This document shows positions 18,020-25,479 of a stretch of 64,000 bases of DNA, one piece after another. This DNA is from Opitutaceae bacterium (GTDB lineage: Bacteria; Verrucomicrobiota; Verrucomicrobiia; Opitutales; Opitutaceae), in NCBI GenBank assembly GCA_027482185.1, contig JAIXWF010000011.1, positions 62,001 through 126,000 of the forward strand, written 5' to 3'. Under the pieces are notes generated by a model. The model was not told the DNA's origin, did no database searches, and saw only the letters and a list, made by a program, of their open reading frames with translations. Within the stretch, counting starts at the first letter, position 1. The number at the start of each line of letters is the position of its first letter. The position numbers and the translations under genes are program-made.

Positions 18020-19318
18020 ATGCCTCACGCCGCGCTTACCGCGTTCGAGCATCAGCCGCTGCCGATTGTCCCCGGCGGCGATGCGCGCTCGCTGTCCGAG
18101 GCCGAGGCGGAGCAACTCCTCTGGGTGGCCGAAAGCCTGCCGGGCTTTTGCGCCCGCGGCTACCAAAGCGTGAAGCTCAGCGAGCACTGCGGCCTGCTCA
18201 ATCTCGGCGGTCGGGTGCTCGAGATCCTTCCCAAAGTCGGTGAGCGTTCCGACGCAGCAGCCGGCCGAGGCGTGCTCTTGCGGCTGCTCCGCTACGCCTT
18301 GGACTTTCCGGTCCACCGCCAAAGTGAGGCCGGACAAGGAGCGCGACCCGCGCCGCTGCTGGAGGTATTCATCTCCGCCTTCTTCGAGGAGGTTCTCGGC
18401 CTCCTCAGAAGCGGCCTGCTTCGCCGCTACGTGGAGCACGAGGACGATCTCCTCGCCGTGCGCGGCGGCATCCGGCTCCAGCGGCAATTCACCACGCTCG
18501 CCAATCGCACCGACCTCGTTGCCTGCCGCTTCGACGAACTCACGCCCGACAACCGGTGGAATCGCCTGCTCAAGGCGGGGCTCCATGCCGTGCGGCCATG
18601 GATTCGGAGCCTCGCGCTCCAGCGCACCTGGTTCGAACTCTCCGCCGCCTTGGAGGAGGTCAGCCTGATTTCGCATCCCCGCATGCTACTCGAAGGGCTC
18701 CGCTACGACCGCCAAGCCGTGCGTTACCGCCCGGCCATCCTCTGGGTGGAGCGAATCCTCAACCTTCTCTCTCCGGACTTTCGCGCCGGCAGCCGGCCGG
18801 CGCCGGGTCTGCTCTTTGACATGAACCTGCTCTTTGAGCGCGCCGTGGAGCAACGCATGGCGACCTGGGCGGACGCGCGCGGCTGGACGCTGTCAAACCA
18901 GGATGACTCACGCTTCCTCGCGGAAAGACCGGGCACGCCTCCTCGCCCGGCCTATCGGCTGCGTCCGGATCTTGTATTTCGGGAGCGCGGGCGCGTCGTC
19001 GCCATCGCAGATTCGAAATGGAAGCGACCTGAAGTGCGTCACGGTTTCGTTTTCCCCGCCCAGCCCGACGTCTACCAACTCCACGCCTACGCTTCGGTCT
19101 TCGGCTGCGACCAACTCGCCCTGATCTATCCTTGGCAAGACCACCTCGCCCAGGCCCTCGAAACCGTCTTCAAACTTCCTACCACCGGCGCCACCGCACC
19201 AAGACTTTCGGTGATGGCCATCGATATCGGCTACGACTTGCTCCCGTTAAAGCTCACCTCAAGCGGTGGCCTTTGGCCCAATCCATCGCCCTCGCTTGTG
19301 CCACCCCTCTTGCAGTAG
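18020..19318 (+). CDS. mcrC: McrC-like PD-(D/E)XK nuclease subunit
   Basis: This 432-residue protein is the expected partner of the upstream McrB-like motor. The N-terminal half resembles the McrC domain that contacts the AAA+ ring. The C-terminal nuclease has RPD (Asp317) followed by ADSKWK (Asp331, Lys333), the intact PD-D-x-K catalytic set of this family. It should cut DNA near modified sites once the McrB ring is assembled. GC content matches the 3' half of mcrB, so the two segments probably travelled together. No gene follows on this strand before the tRNA. Confidence 0.92.
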   Translation: MPHAALTAFEHQPLPIVPGGDARSLSEAEAEQLLWVAESLPGFCARGYQSVKLSEHCGLLNLGGRVLEILPKVGERSDAAAGRGVLLRLLRYALDFPVHRQSEAGQGARPAPLLEVFISAFFEEVLGLLRSGLLRRYVEHEDDLLAVRGGIRLQRQFTTLANRTDLVACRFDELTPDNRWNRLLKAGLHAVRPWIRSLALQRTWFELSAALEEVSLISHPRMLLEGLRYDRQAVRYRPAILWVERILNLLSPDFRAGSRPAPGLLFDMNLLFERAVEQRMATWADARGWTLSNQDDSRFLAERPGTPPRPAYRLRPDLVFRERGRVVAIADSKWKRPEVRHGFVFPAQPDVYQLHAYASVFGCDQLALIYPWQDHLAQALETVFKLPTTGATAPRLSVMAIDIGYDLLPLKLTSSGGLWPNPSPSLVPPLLQ

Positions 19319-19472
19319 CCACGCGCACGTCACGTCCAATGTTTCGACCCCGAATCGGATCGGCACCGCTTCGCTCACCATCGCCGCCAACGACTTCGTC
19401 AGCTCGGAGGCGTCCCTCAATTAAGTTCGCCGACATTGTGCGTGCATCGTTCCGCGGCGATTGAGCCATATC

Positions 19473-19555
19473 TCAACGGCTGAAGGCCGCCTCGGTAAAC
19501 TCGCCCCAAGCACCGGGATTCAGGCCGCGTAGGTCGATCTTCCGCCAGAACCAGA
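19473..19555 (-). pseudogene. Possible C-terminal gene remnant
   Basis: Reading leftwards, one frame gives a compact, aromatic peptide ending LNPGAWGEFTEAAFSR and a TGA stop. It resembles a true protein C-terminus more than random sequence. Upstream codons in that frame are not convincing, and another ORF ends at the same place. It may be the end of a gene cut off by an insertion. The rest of the spacer between mcrC and this point shows nothing. Confidence 0.2.
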
Positions 19556-20221
19556 TCAGCGCGGAAAATTGACACAACAAGGGCCGACGGCAGGAATTTC
19601 TCCGTGCCCAGCAGCGGACTCCTCCGGGGGAGTAACCAATCCGCAGTTGGTGACATGGGGGCTCCCGGAAGAACTCCCACCTGTTTCGCTAGTGACCGCG
19701 TGCCTCTCGTAGGGTTCGCCTCGGCAGCCAATCGGTTCGGCGAGGGCACAGGCCCGGCTCCACGAAAGCACGAGGTACTTCCCCTCGCCGTACTTGGGTA
19801 GTCGGTCACGACGGACAATTCGTACGTCAAACCGTTGATCTGGCAGAACCCGCACAACCGCGAGCAGGCTGAAGTTTCCGGACCGTTTGGCGCGCACGCA
19901 GAGCTTCCGCTTCTTGGGCGTGATCGTCTTGATTTCAACGAGGTCGTTACCCAGCCGACCATCGTGCCCTTGGGCACATTTCCGGCAAAGCCTGACGCCG
20001 TAACGGAGCGCCGTGTACAGTTCCCCGATACGTCCCCAAAGCTGGCCAGAGGTCGCGCTCTGCTGCTCGTGCGCCGAAGCCGCGCGGACCAGGAGCTGGA
20101 GCTCCGCGGTTCGGTGCATAGACGTACGCAGGTCGGAATCTGCGATTGCGAACTCGGGTATGGAACCGGTTGCGGGTAGGCGGAAAGGCGTGGACTCGCC
20201 GCGCGATGTGACGGAGGGCAT
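19556..20221 (-). CDS. DUF6998-like putative PD-(D/E)XK protein
   Basis: The central part contains GRIGELYTALRYGVRL, then GRLGNDLVEIKTITPKKR, then a strand-rich stretch with LLAVVRVLPDQRFDV. This order (helix with Glu, then EIK, then beta strands) resembles the DUF6998 family and the PD-(D/E)XK fold, with Glu and Lys of EIK as candidate active residues. ATG 20221 gives 221 residues. A GTG at 20308 or a later ATG (MHRTAELQL, giving a shorter protein closer to the family size) are alternatives. The C-terminal ~50 residues look unstructured and may be non-native. It points away from the tRNA and is transcribed against mcrC. It may be a solitary defence nuclease or a decaying gene. Confidence 0.55.
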   Translation of the reverse strand: MPSVTSRGESTPFRLPATGSIPEFAIADSDLRTSMHRTAELQLLVRAASAHEQQSATSGQLWGRIGELYTALRYGVRLCRKCAQGHDGRLGNDLVEIKTITPKKRKLCVRAKRSGNFSLLAVVRVLPDQRFDVRIVRRDRLPKYGEGKYLVLSWSRACALAEPIGCRGEPYERHAVTSETGGSSSGSPHVTNCGLVTPPEESAAGHGEIPAVGPCCVNFPR

Positions 20222-20668
20222 TTTCTGGCATGGGCTGACTGACGTTGAGGAGCTCCGTGCGAGGACCTCATTAAGCCCATCCGAGACCAGGCACCCGTGG
20301 CTGGTCACTGTGTGCAGTCGAAAATTCGACGCACATCGCGCCCCGAATCGGAAGTCCCTATCGGCGCGCCGGCACGCAGAACAGCTACCCTAAGCCTATC
20401 CCACGTAAAGCTCGAACTCGGCATCGTGACTACCTCCGTCCCCAACGCCGACGGCCCTCCTGCGCCGCCTCCTAGCGGATTCATCGCGACGGCTTCGGCG
20501 CAGACACAGCGTGCGCAAGGCACCCCTGGCGAGAGCCACCAAAACAGCAGCCCGTCACCCCCTACTTTCGGGGCCAATTTTCGGCCGATGGCCCGCTTTT
20601 TCCTCCCTCCCCCAGAGGCCACCGAGGCCTCCAAAACCGGGGCAAAAAGCCCGCTTTAGGACTCGAAA

Positions 20669-20689
20669 AACCGGACAGTAACCGGACAG
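20669..20689. repeat. Direct repeat AACCGGACAG, two copies, 11-base period
   Basis: Two identical copies of AACCGGACAG begin at 20669 and 20680. They lie about 50-70 bases from the 3' end of the tRNA-Asn gene, on the island side. Short direct repeats spaced by one helical turn near a tRNA are typical of integrase arm or excisionase binding sites; that interpretation is inference. Confidence 0.5.
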
Positions 20690-20705
20690 ACAAATTTAAA
20701 GGGAG

Positions 20706-20735
20706 AAGGCCAACAACACGTAAGTTGTTGGCCTT
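20706..20735 (-). terminator. Hairpin terminator downstream of tRNA-Asn
   Basis: A perfect 12-bp stem (AAGGCCAACAAC with its complement) encloses a 6-base loop. Reading on the minus strand it starts four bases after the tRNA CCA end and is followed by a short T-containing run (CTCCCTTTAAATTT). It fits an intrinsic terminator for the tRNA transcript, although the U-tract is weak. Confidence 0.7.
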
Positions 20736-20738
20736 CAA

Positions 20739-20813
20739 TGGCTGCCCGGGTAGGGATCGAACCTACGACCAAGTGATTAACAGTCACCTGCTCTGCCACT
20801 GAGCTACCGGGCA
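20739..20813 (-). tRNA. tRNA-Asn (anticodon GTT)
   Basis: The minus strand gives a full cloverleaf. The 7-bp acceptor stem TGCCCGG pairs with CCGGGCA, the D-arm contains AGCTCAGTGGCAGAGC, and the anticodon loop CTGTTAA has anticodon GTT. The T-arm contains GTTCGATCC, and CCA is encoded. The 3' end faces the accessory island, which makes this gene the likely attachment site used by it. Confidence 0.95.
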
Positions 20814-20852
20814 ACGAATCCGCGCGACCAAAGCCACGCGAAAGGAGGTGCG

Positions 20853-20881
20853 AAAAACAAGGTCGCGCCCGGCCTTGTCAA
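20853..20881 (-). promoter_or_regulatory. Candidate sigma-70 promoter of tRNA-Asn
   Basis: On the minus strand a perfect -35 hexamer TTGACA is followed, after 17 bases, by a weak -10 (GTTTTT). This is about 40 bases upstream of the tRNA 5' end. The -35 match and the distance support it; the poor -10 does not. Confidence 0.35.
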
Positions 20882-21020
20882 TGCTCCTTTTGAAATTACC
20901 TCCGGAAATTCCGATTTCGGTCAAAGTTTTGGTTGCGTTGGGTTCTTCGGAAGCTATCCCCTCTACCCCTTTTCCACTACGCCTGCCCCCAATTCCGGGG
21001 CGACAGGGGGAACGAAATCC

Positions 21021-21797
21021 ATGAGCCAACAGTACAAACTCAACGCCGCTGATCGCGCCCAAACGGGCCGCAGCGCTTCTCGTCGTCTCCGCAAGGTCAA
21101 TCGCGTTCCCGCGATCCTTTACGGCAAGCACACCAAGCCGGAGTTGCTCTCCATCGACGGTCCCGAATTCATCCGGCTGCTCAAGTCGGTCGGCGGCCGC
21201 TCGGTTCTCATCGAGCTGCAGCGCCAGGCCGGTCCCGCGCTCTCGTTCCTCCAGGAAGTGCAGCGCGACCCGATCACGGACAAGTACGTCCACATCGATC
21301 TTCAGGAGGTCAAGGCCAACGAAAAGTTCGAGATCCGCGTCCCGGTGCGCGTCGTCGGCGAATCCTTCGGCGTCAAGAACCAGAGCGGCGTGTTGGAAAT
21401 GGCCTCCCAGGTCCTCCGCATCCGCGTCCTCCCGAAGGATCTGCCGGAAGCGATTTCCGTCGACGTCACCGAGCTTAAGGTCGGCGAGACGATCAAGGTC
21501 GGCTCGCTGAAGCCGATCCCGGGCGTCGATTTCCTCGATCCCAAGGGCCAGCCGGTCGTTTCGTGCGTCGAGCCCGTCGCCGAAATCACCCAGGAAACCG
21601 TCGCCGCCACGCCGGCCGCCGGCGATGCCGCCGCCGCCGCTGCGGGCGCCGCCGCGCCTGCCGATGGCGCCGCCGCCCCGGCTGCCGCCGGTGCCGCCGC
21701 CCCCGCCGCGGGCGACAAGAAGGCCGCTGCTCCCGCCGCCGGCGCCAAGCCGGCCGCCGCTGCGGCCGCGAAGCCCGCTGCTCCCGCCAAGAAGTAA
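21021..21797 (+). CDS. rplY: 50S ribosomal protein L25 (CTC form)
   Basis: This 258-residue protein binds 5S rRNA in the large subunit. The N-terminal L25 domain (residues ~5-95, with RSASRRLRKVNRVPAILYGK) is followed by the TL5/CTC beta domain (to ~195, ending in SCVEPVAE). A tail of about 55 residues is almost only Ala, Pro, Gly and Lys. Long Ala/Lys tails occur in this family, but this one is extreme. The start has a purine-rich AGGGGG upstream. It begins the core operon after the tRNA and is followed by pth, the usual partner. Confidence 0.95.
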   Translation: MSQQYKLNAADRAQTGRSASRRLRKVNRVPAILYGKHTKPELLSIDGPEFIRLLKSVGGRSVLIELQRQAGPALSFLQEVQRDPITDKYVHIDLQEVKANEKFEIRVPVRVVGESFGVKNQSGVLEMASQVLRIRVLPKDLPEAISVDVTELKVGETIKVGSLKPIPGVDFLDPKGQPVVSCVEPVAEITQETVAATPAAGDAAAAAAGAAAPADGAAAPAAAGAAAPAAGDKKAAAPAAGAKPAAAAAAKPAAPAKK

Positions 21798-21813
21798 GCT
21801 TGGTTTTCCGCCC

Positions 21814-21837
21814 GCCCGCCGCGTTCGCGCGGCGGGC
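21814..21837 (+). terminator. Stable TTCG-loop hairpin between rplY and pth
   Basis: A perfect 10-bp GC stem (GCCCGCCGCG and its complement) is closed by a TTCG tetraloop. It lies between rplY and pth. No T-run follows, so it may be a partial terminator, an mRNA-processing or a stability element that lowers pth expression relative to rplY. Confidence 0.45.
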
Positions 21838-21860
21838 TTCGGGCGACTGTTCTTTGAGTC

Positions 21861-22445
21861 ATGTTCCTTTCGCTCGTTGCCGCTCTCGGCAATCCGGGCC
21901 GCGAGTACGAGTCCACCCGCCACAATCTCGGCTGGGTGGTGCTCGACGCCTTGGCCAAGAAACACGGTCTGGAGTGGAAACGCTCCCCGCAGTTCGAGGC
22001 CGAGGTGGCGCGCTGGGATTCCGGCACGTCTCCGACCCGCTGGCTGCTCAAGCCTCGCACCTTCATGAACGCCAGCGGCCGCTCCGTCGCCGCCTTGGCC
22101 CGTTTTTACAAGGTCGAGCCGCCCGGCATCGCGGCCGTCTACGACGATCTCACGATCGATCTCGGCCTCGTCAAAGTGTCCGTCTCCGGCAGCGCCGGCG
22201 GCCACAACGGGGTCGCCAGCCTGCTTGAGCATGTCGGCGACGGTTTTGTCCGCTACCGCCTCGGGATCGGACCCAAATCGCCCGCGCAAATGGAACTCTC
22301 GGACTTCGTCCTCGGAAAATTCACGCCTGAACAACAGATCACCGTCACTCAAAAACTCGACCACTACGTCTCCGGACTCGAATTGCTGCTTTCCCGCGGC
22401 GCCGAACCGGCGATGAACCAACTCAATCGCAGAGACCCAAAATGA
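21861..22445 (+). CDS. pth: Peptidyl-tRNA hydrolase
   Basis: The 194-residue enzyme frees tRNA from peptidyl-tRNA released by stalled ribosomes. Family signatures are present: LGNPGREYESTRHNLGW with catalytic His21, KPRTFMNASG with the conserved Asn, YDDLTIDLG with the catalytic Asp, and GSAGGHNGVASL. Length is normal for bacterial Pth. Its stop overlaps the rpsF start by four bases, so the two are translationally coupled. Confidence 0.97.
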   Translation: MFLSLVAALGNPGREYESTRHNLGWVVLDALAKKHGLEWKRSPQFEAEVARWDSGTSPTRWLLKPRTFMNASGRSVAALARFYKVEPPGIAAVYDDLTIDLGLVKVSVSGSAGGHNGVASLLEHVGDGFVRYRLGIGPKSPAQMELSDFVLGKFTPEQQITVTQKLDHYVSGLELLLSRGAEPAMNQLNRRDPK

Positions 22446-22738
22446 GCTCCACCAACCGCAACTACCGCGCCACCTTCATCCTTGATAACCGCGGCAAGGA
22501 AGAAACCGTCGACCAGATCCTCGAGGGCGTGAAGAAAGTCATCGCCGAAGTTAAAGGCGAAGTCACCGCCGTCGAATCCATCGGCAAGAAGGATTTCGCC
22601 CGCGTCACCGACAAGAAGCTGACCGGCGCGAACTACGTGCACGTCAACTTCTCCGGCCCCGCCGAATCTCCCGCCCAGCTGCGCGAGAAGCTCCGCCTCA
22701 ACGGCAGCGTCTACCGCACGTTTATCCAGTCCGCCTGA
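22442..22738 (+). CDS. rpsF: 30S ribosomal protein S6
   Basis: The 98-residue protein has the S6 fold and length. It contains YRATFILDNRGKEETVDQIL at its N-terminus and YVHVNFSGPAESPAQLREKL near the end. In the ribosome S6 pairs with S18 on the platform. The gene overlaps pth and is followed by ssb after 24 bases. rpsR, usual between ssb and rplI, is not in this cluster. Confidence 0.95.
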   Translation: MSSTNRNYRATFILDNRGKEETVDQILEGVKKVIAEVKGEVTAVESIGKKDFARVTDKKLTGANYVHVNFSGPAESPAQLREKLRLNGSVYRTFIQSA

Positions 22739-22762
22739 CGCGACGGCCCGGCCCCTCACCCC

Positions 22763-23242
22763 ATGCCTTCGCTCAACAAGGTCTTGCTCATGGGCAACCT
22801 CACCCGCGACCCCGAGTTGCGCGTGACGCCCAAAGGCACGTCGATCTGCCAATTCGCTTTGGCGATCAACCGTCAGTTCAAGATGGAGTCTGGGGAAAGC
22901 CGCGAAGAGGTCATCTTCGTCGACGTGGAAGCCTGGGGCAAACAGGGCGAGACCATCGCCAAGTATGTCACCAAGGGCCGCCCGCTCTACGTGGAAGGCC
23001 GTCTCAAGCTCGACCAGTGGGAAGACAAGAACACCAAGGAAAAACGCAGCCGCATGAAGGTTGTGCTGGAGCAATTCCAGTTCCTCGGCGATTCCCGCGG
23101 TGGCGGCGGTTCCGGCGGCGGCGCCCCGGCCGGCGAGTTCGACCAGACCGGCGGCGCTCCCGAGCGCCACTCCCCTCCGCCCCGCAGCAGCGCCCCCAAG
23201 CCCGCCGCGAGCGAGAATCTCGACGAAGACGTCCCGTTCTGA
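22763..23242 (+). CDS. ssb: Single-stranded DNA-binding protein
   Basis: The 159-residue protein has an N-terminal OB fold (about residues 1-110, starting NKVLLMGNLTRDPELR, with FVDVEAWGKQGE) that binds ssDNA as a tetramer. A Gly/Pro-rich linker ends in the acidic tip DEDVPF that recruits replication and repair partners. It lies between rpsF and rplI, the common bacterial setting. Confidence 0.97.
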   Translation: MPSLNKVLLMGNLTRDPELRVTPKGTSICQFALAINRQFKMESGESREEVIFVDVEAWGKQGETIAKYVTKGRPLYVEGRLKLDQWEDKNTKEKRSRMKVVLEQFQFLGDSRGGGGSGGGAPAGEFDQTGGAPERHSPPPRSSAPKPAASENLDEDVPF

Positions 23243-23353
23243 CGCCTCCGTTTTCCAACCCAACGTTGCGGCGCCGCCTCGGCGGCGCCGTCGGTCCCGC
23301 AGCCGCGGGATCGCGACACCCGAATCCAGCAGCCCTTTAATCCTACCAACATC

Positions 23354-23899
23354 ATGGCCACCACAGAAGTTCTCCTCGTCAAACCCGTCGAAGGTCTCGG
23401 CGGCGAAGGCGATCAAGTCAAAGTCCGCGCCGGCTACGCCCGCAATTTCCTGCTCCCGCGCAAAATCGCGGTGACGCTCAACGCTTCCAACAAGAAGCAC
23501 GTCGAGGCGCTCAAGAAGCGCCGCGCCGAGCGCGAGCAGACCGAACTCTCGAGCGCCCAGGAACTGGGCAAGAAGCTCGAGAAGACCAGCCTCGCGTTCG
23601 CCGTGAAGACCGGCGAGGGCGGCAAGATGTTCGGCGCCATCACGGCCCAGGATGTCCACGACAAGCTCGTCGCCTCCGGCATCGAGCTCGACAAGAAGAA
23701 GATCCACCTCTTCACGCCCGTGAAGACCCTCGGCAAGCACACCGTGAAGATCAAGTTGCACACCGATGTGACGGTGGAGCTCGGTTTCGACGTCGTCTCC
23801 GAGAATCCCATCGAGCCCGCGGCCGTCGAGGCCGCCCCGGCCGGCGACAAGACCGAAAAGAAGTCCGACCGCCGCCCGCGCAAGGACGCCAAGGAATAA
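23354..23899 (+). CDS. rplI: 50S ribosomal protein L9
   Basis: The 181-residue protein has the L9 N-terminal signature GLGGEGDQVKVRAGYARNFL (residues ~14-33). The long connecting helix and a C-terminal domain with FGAITAQDVHDKL follow. About 30 extra residues, rich in Ala, Lys and Glu, extend the tail beyond the usual ~150. It is preceded by a 110-base spacer holding a GC hairpin and no rpsR. A good terminator follows. Confidence 0.96.
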   Translation: MATTEVLLVKPVEGLGGEGDQVKVRAGYARNFLLPRKIAVTLNASNKKHVEALKKRRAEREQTELSSAQELGKKLEKTSLAFAVKTGEGGKMFGAITAQDVHDKLVASGIELDKKKIHLFTPVKTLGKHTVKIKLHTDVTVELGFDVVSENPIEPAAVEAAPAGDKTEKKSDRRPRKDAKE

Positions 23900-23982
23900 G
23901 CTCCGTCGGTTGCGGCGGAGCGCCCTCCCCGGGCCGCTCCGTCTCTTCCTTCGGTCGCCGCCGCCCGCCGGCGGCAACCCGC

Positions 23983-24014
23983 AAGGCCGCGTGATTCACG
24001 CGGCCTTCGTTTTT
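23983..24014 (+). terminator. Intrinsic terminator after rplI
   Basis: An 11-bp perfect stem (AAGGCCGCGTG and its complement) with a 3-base loop is followed by CGTTTTT. It closes the rplY-pth-rpsF-ssb-rplI unit and separates it from dnaB. Confidence 0.85.
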
Positions 24015-24090
24015 GGTCGGTGCGAGTTTTTTGTGCACAACCTCCACTTGCCCGCCGGCCCGCCTCCGTCCCTAGTTCTCCGCCCTCCGC

Positions 24091-25479
24091 ATGGTCCAAG
24101 ACGCCGCCAACTCCGCCCCACGCTCCGCCTCCGGCGCGCCGATGGTGGGCCGCACCTTGCCCCACAGCCTTGAAGCCGAGGAATACCTGCTCTCCTGCTG
24201 CCTCCTCGACGGTCCGGATGTGATTTCCCGCTGCCTCGAGGCCCGCATCAAGCCCGAGTCGTTCTACGACCCCAAGCACGGCGTTATCTACGAGAAACTG
24301 CTCGATCTCTACAACCGGCAGACGCCGATCGATATTTCCGTTGTCGCCGAAGAACTGAAGACCGCACGGCAGTTGGATCAGGTTGGCGGATACGCGTTCC
24401 TCGCCCAAGTCAGCAGCCGCATCCCGACCACCGCCCAAGCCGGCTATTTCATCGAGAAAGTCCGCGAACAGGCCCTGCTCCGCGAGATCATCCGCTCCGC
24501 CACCGGCGCCGTCGACGACTGCTACGGTTTCACCGGCGGCATCGACGAGTTCGTCGACCAGATCGAAACCAAGATCTTCAGCGTCACCCAGAATCGCGTC
24601 AGCGAAAGCGCCAAGCAGATGCGCGAGCCGACGCGCGAGGCCATGAACGTCATCACCAAAATGATGATGAAGAAGGGCGAGCTCACCGGCGTGCCCTCCG
24701 GCTTCAAGGACCTCGACGGCTTCCTCTGGGGCTTCCAGCGCCAGGAAATGATCATTTTGGCCGCCCGCCCCTCGATGGGCAAAACGTCTCTCGCCCTCAA
24801 CTTCGCCGAGGCCGCCGCCCTGCCGAAAAAGGGCCCTCCGGCCGCCGTGCTCATCTTCTCGCTCGAAATGGGCGCCTCCCAGCTCGCCCTGCGCATGCTC
24901 TGCTCCCGCGCCCGCGTGAACATGAAGCTTCTCCGCGACGGCCTCCTCTCCAAGAACGGCGAGGAACAGAACCGCCTGCTCGAGGCCGCCGACGAGTTCT
25001 CCAAGGCCCCCATCTTCATCGACGACTCCAGCGCCATCTCGATCATGCAGCTGCGCGCCAAGGCCCGCCGCATCCATTCCCGGACGCCGCTCGGGTTCAT
25101 CATGGTCGACTATTTGCAATTGCTGAGCCCGACCGACCCCCGCGTACCGCGCGAACAGCAGGTCGCCGAAGCTTCCCGCGGCCTGAAGGCACTTGCGAAG
25201 GAACTCGACGTCCCCGTCCTTGTTCTATCCCAGCTCAATCGTTCGTCCGAAAAGGACAACCGCACCCCAAAACTCTCCGATCTGCGTGAATCTGGTTCCA
25301 TCGAGCAGGATGCCGACGTCGTGCTTATGCTCGCCCGGCCCAAAGACGCCGACGAAAAGTTCCAGGTAGCCGCCGACTCCGCCGAGTTAATCGTTGCCAA
25401 ACAACGAAACGGACCGGTAGGAGAATTGAGACTAACTTTCTTAAGAGACATCACCCGCTTTGAAAACTTCCATCAGTAA
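24091..25479 (+). CDS. dnaB: Replicative DNA helicase DnaB
   Basis: The 462-residue hexameric helicase unwinds DNA ahead of the replication fork. The N-terminal domain starts at LPHSLEAEEYLLSCCL. The RecA-like C-terminal domain has Walker A RPSMGKTSLA with Lys231, MVDYLQLL (Walker B) and SQLNRSSEKDNRTPKLSDLR. It ends QRNGPVGELRLTFLRDITRF, as usual for DnaB. No intein is present. The 3' end overlaps the bamA start by about 20 bases. Confidence 0.97.
   Translation: MVQDAANSAPRSASGAPMVGRTLPHSLEAEEYLLSCCLLDGPDVISRCLEARIKPESFYDPKHGVIYEKLLDLYNRQTPIDISVVAEELKTARQLDQVGGYAFLAQVSSRIPTTAQAGYFIEKVREQALLREIIRSATGAVDDCYGFTGGIDEFVDQIETKIFSVTQNRVSESAKQMREPTREAMNVITKMMMKKGELTGVPSGFKDLDGFLWGFQRQEMIILAARPSMGKTSLALNFAEAAALPKKGPPAAVLIFSLEMGASQLALRMLCSRARVNMKLLRDGLLSKNGEEQNRLLEAADEFSKAPIFIDDSSAISIMQLRAKARRIHSRTPLGFIMVDYLQLLSPTDPRVPREQQVAEASRGLKALAKELDVPVLVLSQLNRSSEKDNRTPKLSDLRESGSIEQDADVVLMLARPKDADEKFQVAADSAELIVAKQRNGPVGELRLTFLRDITRFENFHQ

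Larger units (their letters stand above)
20222..20738. other. Island edge, no gene recognised
   Basis: No convincing gene lies in this stretch; the longest minus-strand frame (109 codons) has no recognisable motif. Its right part holds a tandem pair of 10-base repeats and a strong hairpin, described separately, next to the tRNA 3' end. The region around 20,560-20,660 has several short GGCC-containing inverted repeats. Confidence 0.6.

Noticed and set aside
20305-20634. 109-codon minus-strand frame at the island edge
   Set aside because: No motif, Gly-rich, not supported by neighbours.
1-20738. BREX, DISARM, Dnd or Druantia assignment of the island
   Set aside because: No PglZ, BrxL, DrmA/DrmB, DndBCD or DruE-type gene was seen; only a methylase, helicase, Hsp70 and McrBC set.
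20784-22421. 545-codon minus-strand frame over rplY and pth
   Set aside because: It is antisense to two clear genes and its Asp/Arg/Gly-rich sequence is a shadow of their GC-rich codons.
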